DNA of 27,375 nucleotides from Methanosarcinales archaeon (lineage in GTDB: Archaea > Halobacteriota > Syntropharchaeia > Alkanophagales > Methanospirareceae), in the NCBI GenBank assembly GCA_025464585.1, contig JAODGL010000026.1:1-27375 (forward strand), in the 5' to 3' direction. Every line of letters starts with the position of its first letter. Within the stretch, counting starts at the first letter, position 1. The translations under genes and the position numbers were made by a program. The notes under the pieces were generated by a model, which ran no database searches, had not been told where the DNA came from, and saw nothing but the letters and a program-made list of their open reading frames with translations. Below, piece by piece: positions 22,512 to 27,375 of the stretch.

Positions 22512-22973
22512 CTAAACTATTTTTACATTCATTTGCAAGTTTGGTTGCATTTGAGAAATCTTTTTCATCGAGCTTAGTTTTGCGTTATTCAGCTTCTCCT
22601 CCTCACTATTTGTATTTATGCCGAGTTTCTTCGCTTTTTGCAGTGCAGAGTGAGCATCATTAATTGCGTTTAATGCCTCTTTTCCTTTCTGTTCTTGTTC
22701 TCTTAGCTTTTCTTCTGCTATTTCTTTGCTACTCTTTGCAGTCGCATCCTCTGGGTCTATTTCCAGCGCCTTATCATAGCATCTTATCGCTTCTTCGTAT
22801 CTTCCTGAGTCATCAAGGGCAAATCCTTTGTTGTTCCATGCAACCCCATCTTTCGGGTCTATTTCCAGACATTTCGTGTAATACTCAACCGTCTTTTTCG
22901 GGTCCTTCTCGTTATATGCTAAAACAAACCATTCCCGTGCTGTCTTCTCCTTTTTTCTGCTAAACAGCCCCAT
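22512..22973 (-). CDS. TPR N-terminal fragment of the kinase
   Basis: 153 codons. Starts MGLFSRKKEKTAREWF; TPR units at about 13-80, including AWNNKGFALDDSGRYEEAIR and CYDKALEIDPEDATAKSSKE, then a coiled segment. The final 25 codons (SSMKKISQMQPNL onward) are read in the wrong frame. The TPR part could bind partner proteins or the kinase itself. Confidence 0.65.
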   Translation of the reverse strand: MGLFSRKKEKTAREWFVLAYNEKDPKKTVEYYTKCLEIDPKDGVAWNNKGFALDDSGRYEEAIRCYDKALEIDPEDATAKSSKEIAEEKLREQEQKGKEALNAINDAHSALQKAKKLGINTNSEEEKLNNAKLSSMKKISQMQPNLQMNVKIV

Positions 22974-23093
22974 CAGTTCTCACCCCTTTATCCCTTATAA
23001 AGCCTCAAACCGTTCATTGTCTCTTTCTCAGGCAATATATTCGCCCATTCAACTTTAATATGTTATTCGCTTCTCCACTCCCACCATCTACCC

Positions 23094-24245
23094 TTAAAGA
23101 TGTAAATGAGATAAGACTTTGAAATCGCTCCCCTTCAACTTCCTCGTCTTCAACTCATACTTCTTTATCCGCTCATAAGGTTCCTCAGCCAACCTTTCCA
23201 AATTGGGATTCATCTCATCCAGCATCCGCCATATCGCTTCCGTGCACATAAATTTTATATCACGACCGCTCATCTTATGCTCTACACAATATTTCGCCAG
23301 TTCATCGTAAACCGATTCATCCTCAAGCCCCACACCTTTCTTATCCGTATGTATCCTCAGAATCGCCTTACACGCCTCATAATCCGGCAGAGGTATCTCA
23401 ATCTTCTTACCGAACCTGCTCATCACCGCCTCGTCTATCGCATCAGGTGTATTGGTGGCGGCAATCACCAGCACAAATTCCTTATTACTCGTTTTGGAAC
23501 CTAAACCGTCCAGTTCCGCAAGCAAAGTAGATAAGCCCCTCCTCGTCTCTTCGTCTATATCCGCACCTCTGCTCAACGCAATCGAATCAAACTCATCTAT
23601 GAATACCACGGAAGGCGCTTCCTCTCTCGCTACCTCGAACAATGCTGACATTATCTTTGGCGATTCGCCATAATATTTCGAGAGCATCTGACTTACTTTC
23701 ACATCAAAGAACGTGGCATCTATGTTCTTTGCCACTGCTGCAGCCATTAATGTCTTACCTGTGCCCGGCGGTCCATAAAAAAGAATTGTGTTCCATGCTT
23801 CTATCGCCTTTGGCTTGTTCTCTATTATTCCTATCACAACCGATTTTTTTATCAAGTCCTTTACTTCCTCTAAACCGCCGATATCATCCCAAGAAGGCAG
23901 GCTTTCTTTTTCGTTTCGCATGACGGTAGTCCTGATATACTGCTCGAATCCTGCTTTTTCTTCTCCTCCTTCGTGCTCTCTCTTCGTTTCGCCTCTACCG
24001 ACTGCTTTCATCTTCTTCAATTTCACCGAAGCATCCATGAACTTCTCAAATGCATCGTAATACTCTTTCTTCTTTGTCTCGTCTTCCGTCTTCTTCACCA
24101 GAAGCTCGCAGTATTTGCTGCAATTTAAATACTCTTCACTCGCCTTGTCATAATCTCCGCTATCGTAATACTTCTTCGCATTCGCCTTGCATTCTTTTAT
24201 CTTATTCAAATATTCCTGCTCTAAGAGTGGGTTCATTTTTTTCAT
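23094..24245 (-). CDS. AAA ATPase of Vps4/meiotic-clade type with N-terminal MIT-like domain
   Basis: 383 aa. Residues 1-75 form a three-helix MIT/TPR-like domain (NAKKYYDSGDYDKASEEYLN), then a charged linker at 76-110 (KREHEGGEEKAGFEQY), then one AAA domain: Walker A GPPGTGKT (158-165), Walker B VVFIDE (213-218), sensor 1 in IAATNTPD, and Arg finger SRFGKKIEIPLPD (Arg277). Such ATPases (Vps4, katanin, spastin and archaeal CdvC) remodel protein assemblies with MIT-bound adaptors. No ESCRT-III-like gene is seen here. The linker is copied in repeat R and the AbrB chimera. Start at 24245 follows a degraded vapC by 8 bases. Confidence 0.9.
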   Translation of the reverse strand: MKKMNPLLEQEYLNKIKECKANAKKYYDSGDYDKASEEYLNCSKYCELLVKKTEDETKKKEYYDAFEKFMDASVKLKKMKAVGRGETKREHEGGEEKAGFEQYIRTTVMRNEKESLPSWDDIGGLEEVKDLIKKSVVIGIIENKPKAIEAWNTILFYGPPGTGKTLMAAAVAKNIDATFFDVKVSQMLSKYYGESPKIMSALFEVAREEAPSVVFIDEFDSIALSRGADIDEETRRGLSTLLAELDGLGSKTSNKEFVLVIAATNTPDAIDEAVMSRFGKKIEIPLPDYEACKAILRIHTDKKGVGLEDESVYDELAKYCVEHKMSGRDIKFMCTEAIWRMLDEMNPNLERLAEEPYERIKKYELKTRKLKGSDFKVLSHLHL

Positions 24246-24253
24246 CTCTTACT

Positions 24254-24534
24254 TTACGGAACCCTTATTATCCCCGCAACACTATCAAAACCTTTATCAA
24301 AAGTGTAAATCTCATTTATATCCTCACAGCGCATCACATCCACCGCCAGACAATCATTCGGGTCCATCTTCAACTCGCTCATCATTTCTATTGCGCCAGC
24401 ACTATTTTCAAATAGCCTTTTCCCTTTATCACAAATACCGCTTTGCTCTCTTTTAGTTCTTCCGCTCTCCAATCCGAAGGTAAAACAAATCTACCCTGTT
24501 CATCCACTTTCTTCCTTTCTACTCCATATATCAA
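24254..24534 (-). pseudogene. VapBC remnant with internal deletion
   Basis: A start-like TTG at 24532-24534 opens a 48-codon copy of the antitoxin's first part (GVERKKVDEQGRFVLPSDWR through GYLKIV) ending LAQ and TAG at 24388-24390. From about 24400 downward another frame matches the last 48 residues of VapC (AIEMMSELKMDPNDCLAVDV to GFDSVAGI). Compared with vapBC at 19629-20278, about 370 bases covering the antitoxin end and the toxin's first 91 residues are missing. The flanking DNA (GTGGTGATAA upstream) also matches, so the whole module was duplicated, then deleted. Confidence 0.85.
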
Positions 24535-24668
24535 CTTTATCACCACTTTTAGATAGATACTCCTTGTTTATATTCTTTCAAAAAATCCTTCCTTTTTCTT
24601 CATTTCTCCACCACAAAAATAGCATTTCATCTTTATTCCATCAGGTCTGTTTTACAGGTACGGTCTCA

Positions 24669-24998
24669 TCAAACCAATTTTCGCGCGTATTTGAAGATTT
24701 CATTTAAAAATAAATTCTCTCTCTTCATTTTATCGAACTCCGCTCGCGTGTAAACTAAAGGTTCTATCGGCAAATCGGTCAACTCAAGTATCTTCCCAAT
24801 CCTATCAAAGAACCGTTCTTTAAAATCACCAACGATGATTAAGTCAATATCACTTCCTTCATGAATTTCTCCTTTCGCGAAAGAGCCGTACAAATAAACG
24901 TCACAGTTGAACCTCTCTTTCAACTCATGTGAAAATCGTTCTATTTCTTTGACAATTTCTTTACGCTTTCCAATATCGATTCTGCATAGTTTATGCAT
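24669..24998 (-). CDS. mntA: MNT-type nucleotidyltransferase (partner of HEPN)
   Basis: 109 aa. The minimal nucleotidyltransferase motif is GSFAKGEIHEGSDIDLIIV (GSx10DxD). Its ATG at 24998 overlaps the HEPN gene end by 58 bases; the sequence has no better in-frame ATG. In characterised HEPN/MNT pairs the transferase AMPylates and so neutralises the HEPN ribonuclease. The gap that follows (24535-24668) shows only AT-rich DNA. Confidence 0.88.
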   Translation of the reverse strand: MHKLCRIDIGKRKEIVKEIERFSHELKERFNCDVYLYGSFAKGEIHEGSDIDLIIVGDFKERFFDRIGKILELTDLPIEPLVYTRAEFDKMKRENLFLNEIFKYARKLV

Positions 24999-25336
24999 TT
25001 TTCTGCGTCCTCCTCCTCGTAGAACTCGGCAGGTGCTAAATCGCCAGCCAATCCATTTGGGTACCTTGTTGGGATATAAAACATATCTAAGTAACGAGCA
25101 TAAGATTCTATTTTAGAAAAGTCTTTTTCGAGTTTTTTACACTCTCTTACCAGTTCTTTAAGAGAATGCGTTATAATTGAAGTATATCCACGAGAATAAA
25201 GGAAGAATTTGAGAGCTTTCTCTGCTGATTGTTGAGCTTGAAAGCAAACCCAATCATAATGTTCATCTTTCAGACTATCTTTTGCCGCTTTTAAATCTTC
25301 CTCTGCTTGCGTAAGCCATTTTCTTATCTCTCTCAT
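24941..25336 (-). CDS. HEPN-domain protein (toxin of HEPN/MNT pair)
   Basis: 131 aa, helical. Typical features: WLTQAEEDLKAAKDSLK, CFQAQQSAEKALKFFLYSRG and the R-Y...H region RGYTSIITHSLKEL, with YIPTRYPNG and the C-terminal AEKCINYAESILESVK. This is the classic small HEPN found beside MNT. The Arg-to-His spacing is near the Rx4-6H ribonuclease motif but not identical, so activity is likely but not certain. It begins 5 bases after the membrane protein stop. Confidence 0.88.
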   Translation of the reverse strand: MREIRKWLTQAEEDLKAAKDSLKDEHYDWVCFQAQQSAEKALKFFLYSRGYTSIITHSLKELVRECKKLEKDFSKIESYARYLDMFYIPTRYPNGLAGDLAPAEFYEEEDAEKCINYAESILESVKKLSKK

Positions 25337-25341
25337 TTTTC

Positions 25342-27000
25342 TTACCCTTTCAAAAACTCACTTATCCATACGTCTATCAAATTAGTGCAGAACCTTCTCA
25401 CTTTTCCCTTGTATTCATCATCTAAATAACCTAACTGCTCTTGCTTCATGAATCTTGCGAATTCTTTCACTCGATTTGTGAACATATCGCTGAATCCTTC
25501 AGTATAATTCTTAAGCACCGAAAGCTTATCCAGATATTCCTCTGTTTTTGCCTCCTGATTGCACATCCTGTCAAGTTCCTGGACGATTTTAAAAGCCAAT
25601 GATAATCTTGCAGCATCCTTCTCCGAGAATATCTTCTTCAATTCCGCTTTTACTGCTTCTGCCGACACACCGGCATCGCACAGATATTTGAACTCTTTCG
25701 CTCGTATCGGCACCTCTCCCAATACACTTTTGAAAACACCACTTATCTCATATACAGTTTTCGGCTTCTCTGCACGTAATTTGAAATATACACGCTGTGC
25801 ACCGCCTTTGGGGATAACGATGCCGTATTCTTTCGGCACGCCTATCGCATACCTGTTTTTATAAGGCTCAGGATAAGTTTCGCGCAGCTCGATTTTATAG
25901 TCTATGCCTTCTATTATTGCCTTCTCCACTTTAAGAGCAGAAGAAGTTTCTAACTCCACGCCCCATTCCTCTATCGCTCTATCGGTGTTGTTCTGTATTG
26001 ATATAACAAACCAGTATGCACCTGCATCATAGCGATTTATCCATTCTTTCATCTTCGGTAATCGCCCTTCAATGAAATCGCGTTTGCAGGGGTCGTAGAT
26101 CGCTCGTCCGATTGTTATCGGTTCGGATAATGGCGAAATGATTTGTTCTTTTTTTACTTTTTGTTCAGGAGAAGATGGCAAGGGCTTTTCTGGAGAAGTA
26201 GTTGCTGTTTTTTTCCTCTTTCCTCTTGCATAAAATATGAGTGGTAATAGGATCAGGAGTAACGCTATGGGGATGAGATAGAAATATTCTGGAGAAATTG
26301 GCAATACCGGTAGTGCTGGCGTCGGCGTTACTGGTGGAGGTGCTACTGGTTTAGATATTGGCGTTAGTGTTGGTGTTCCCGGTGGAGGTGTTACTACTGG
26401 TATAGGTCTTAGCGTTGCCGGCGCTGGCGTTGGCCAAAGCGTTGAAACTTCTCCCTCTGCAACTGTTACTTTTTGCAATATGTCTCCAGTTGGAGTGTAA
26501 ATTACTGTAATTACATCACCAGATGAGAGCATTGGAACGACCATTGCCAATTCATCACCAGCCTTAAAGTCATTATTATCTAAGGCACCGCCATTCAGCG
26601 TTGTTTTGCTGGTATCAATAACAACACCGTTATACTTTACTTCTAAATTATGCCAGTTACCGTTTTTAAACGACTCTACTATTGTATCTCCGCCATGGTG
26701 AATCAAAGTTATACTTGTTTTACCTACTTTAGCATCTTCAATAATTAAAGCTACACTCGGCGACACCGAAGTAGCGAATTTCTCTTTCCATGCATTTATT
26801 CCACCAAGCATGTTATAAACAATGAAATCGTGCTGAGCAAGTGTTTCACTTGCCGTTCTGCTTCTACCTCCGGATTTGCAATACACGATAATCGTTTTTG
26901 ATTTGTCCAGTTCGTCAATTCTATTCTCTAAATCAGACAGTGGAATATTTATAGCCCCCCGGTATATATTCGTCATTGTATTCACCTTCTGTTCTGACAT
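25342..27000 (-). CDS. Open part of the rhodanese/pilin-like/TM protein
   Basis: 552 codons from the ATG at 27000, itself an out-of-frame start for the first 11 codons. Domains: rhodanese C-half with active Cys in IIVYCKSGGRS; a beta domain like the C-terminal part of archaeal type IV pilins (TSITLIHHGGDTIVESFKNG, SGDVITVIYTPTGDIL); a Pro/Thr-rich spacer (about 185-230); one TM helix (YLIPIALLLILLPLIFYA); a positively charged stop-transfer RGKRKK; then a cytoplasmic beta domain (IYDPCKRDFIEGRLPK, GAYWFVISIQNNTDRAIEEW) and a helical C-terminus ending VWISEFLKG. The C-terminus resembles that of the kinase. First gene of the HEPN/MNT-containing row. Confidence 0.75.
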   Translation of the reverse strand: MSEQKVNTMTNIYRGAINIPLSDLENRIDELDKSKTIIVYCKSGGRSRTASETLAQHDFIVYNMLGGINAWKEKFATSVSPSVALIIEDAKVGKTSITLIHHGGDTIVESFKNGNWHNLEVKYNGVVIDTSKTTLNGGALDNNDFKAGDELAMVVPMLSSGDVITVIYTPTGDILQKVTVAEGEVSTLWPTPAPATLRPIPVVTPPPGTPTLTPISKPVAPPPVTPTPALPVLPISPEYFYLIPIALLLILLPLIFYARGKRKKTATTSPEKPLPSSPEQKVKKEQIISPLSEPITIGRAIYDPCKRDFIEGRLPKMKEWINRYDAGAYWFVISIQNNTDRAIEEWGVELETSSALKVEKAIIEGIDYKIELRETYPEPYKNRYAIGVPKEYGIVIPKGGAQRVYFKLRAEKPKTVYEISGVFKSVLGEVPIRAKEFKYLCDAGVSAEAVKAELKKIFSEKDAARLSLAFKIVQELDRMCNQEAKTEEYLDKLSVLKNYTEGFSDMFTNRVKEFARFMKQEQLGYLDDEYKGKVRRFCTNLIDVWISEFLKG

Positions 27001-27202
27001 CTAACAGAATAATTTGTTCTGGATTCTCCACCAGCAGTTCATGTGCTTTCTCCACGTCTATATCAATATAGGATGATGTACCATGAAGCGGTGGAGTAAG
27101 CTCTGTTTATGCAAAACTTGAACCAAGAAGGGAGAGAATCATAAGCGAGAATATCAAAATTAAAGCCCCCAAAACTATCTTCTTCTTATTCTCCTTACCC
27201 AT
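25342..27202 (-). pseudogene. Secreted rhodanese / pilin-like / TM / cytoplasmic-domain protein, nonsense and frameshift in 5' part
   Basis: The ancestral start is ATG 27202 with GGGAGG upstream: a lysine-rich start, hydrophobic core (IVLGALILIFSLMI) and SSFA cleavage site, then TAA at 27107-27109 where CAA (Gln) would give a mature TELTPPLHGTSS. The frame continues with rhodanese start VEKAHELLVENPEQIILLDV to EYNDEYIPG. There a run of six C on the plus strand (26955-26960) has one base too many; removing it gives IPGAINIPLSDLENRI. With both repaired the protein has 619 codons. An upstream in-frame ATG at 27250 exists. The two changes make full-length product unlikely without recoding. Confidence 0.82.
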
Positions 27203-27262
27203 GATTCTTTTCCTCCCATTACCTTCGTAGCTAATGGTTTGAATATCCATATCCTCCCTCCA

Positions 27263-27275
27263 CTATATTTATAAG
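27263..27275 (-). promoter_or_regulatory. Putative TATA box of the rhodanese/TM gene
   Basis: CTTATAAATATAG on the minus strand lies 60-73 bases before ATG 27202. The expected start near 27245 would exclude ATG 27250 and give a leader of about 40 nt containing GGGAGG. Farther upstream (27280-27375) is AT-rich DNA without a visible gene. Confidence 0.45.
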
Positions 27276-27375
27276 TGCACACATATTTATTACCTAGGTT
27301 TCAGAGTATAAATAATAATAGACTTTCTATCAACAAACTTTACCACAATTTCCAGTAAACGGGGACATCTGATCG

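Larger units (their letters stand above)
20709..22973 (-). pseudogene. TPR-Ser/Thr protein kinase, broken by two frameshifts
   Basis: One ancestral gene of about 755 codons. Order: TPR repeats, coiled region (LNNAK, then KLDEKDFSNATKLANECKNS in a second frame), beta-sandwich domain, kinase domain, C-terminal helical domain. The first indel lies near 22575-22590, where the TPR frame loses homology and the kinase frame opens after a stop at 22585-22587. The second lies near 21355-21365, after DERTDIFQLG, where a third frame reads VFDAETRAGIESAFRVRQPK and continues the kinase C-lobe (CLAKRKEQRYRNVHELRIDL). Each part is otherwise well conserved, so the damage is recent, or these are sequencing errors. 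It would phosphorylate proteins in the cytoplasm. Confidence 0.8.

Noticed and set aside
22974..23093. Short minus-strand open stretch reading HIKVEWANILPEKETMNG before the TPR start
   Set aside because: No start codon and a stop just upstream; may be a gene scrap but cannot be supported.
1..27375. CRISPR array, rRNA, tRNA, insertion-sequence transposase
   Set aside because: No regular spaced repeats, no cloverleaf or rRNA signature, and no transposase motif were seen on either strand.

Overview
The window looks like a chromosome piece from an anaerobic, methanogen-related euryarchaeon. Archaeal informational genes (TFB, uL10/P0) sit beside archaeal-type CO dehydrogenase subunits (cdhA, cdhB), an F420-hydrogenase beta-like flavoprotein, a likely methanofuran-biosynthesis kinase (MfnE-like), archaemetzincin and a class II HMG-CoA reductase. 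A partial aminofutalosine synthase (MqnE-like) at the left edge suggests menaquinone synthesis. C1 cofactors, archaeal CODH and menaquinone together fit ANME-1/Methanophagales or a related alkane-oxidising lineage. This is an inference; no rRNA or tRNA is visible to settle it.

Layout. (1) 1-823: mqnE-like gene leaving the left edge on the minus strand. (2) 0.9-7.6 kb, plus strand: TPR protein, winged-helix protein, a small helical protein sharing a domain with the TPR protein, then cdhA-cdhB-frhB-like. The short gaps suggest F420-linked CO/acetyl-CoA redox chemistry. (3) 7.7-10.5 kb, minus: HMG-CoA reductase followed 1 base later by cobyric acid synthase. (4) 10.5-16.5 kb: housekeeping and small genes in short divergent or convergent units (SpoIIM-like membrane protein, MBL hydrolase, an N-terminally short AIM24/TIGR00266 protein, TFB, MfnE-like kinase, DUF1614 membrane protein, archaemetzincin, DapF). 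(5) 16.5-17.5 kb, plus: a small basic/acidic protein plus a retropepsin-like aspartic protease, and a frameshifted small secreted protein. (6) 17.6-18.6 kb, minus: uL10 without its usual acidic C-terminal tail and away from the L11-L1-L12 genes.

(7) 18.6-27.2 kb, all minus: an accessory island. In transcription order it holds a membrane protein (signal peptide, rhodanese, pilin-like beta domain, Pro/Thr linker, TM, cytoplasmic domain), a HEPN-MNT pair, a deleted VapBC remnant, an MIT-AAA ATPase, a TPR-Ser/Thr kinase, an AbrB-type protein with a tail copied from the ATPase linker, an intact VapBC pair, a duplicated kinase C-terminus, and a second protease-partner pair. The kinase and the membrane protein share a C-terminal helical domain, and the ATPase linker appears in copies beside other genes. 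This suggests a membrane-sensor / kinase / AAA-ATPase system wrapped in toxin-antitoxin modules. Much of it is decaying: two frameshifts in the kinase, a nonsense codon plus a one-base G-run insertion in the membrane protein, a frameshift and lost 3' end in the second protease, and an internal deletion in one VapBC copy.
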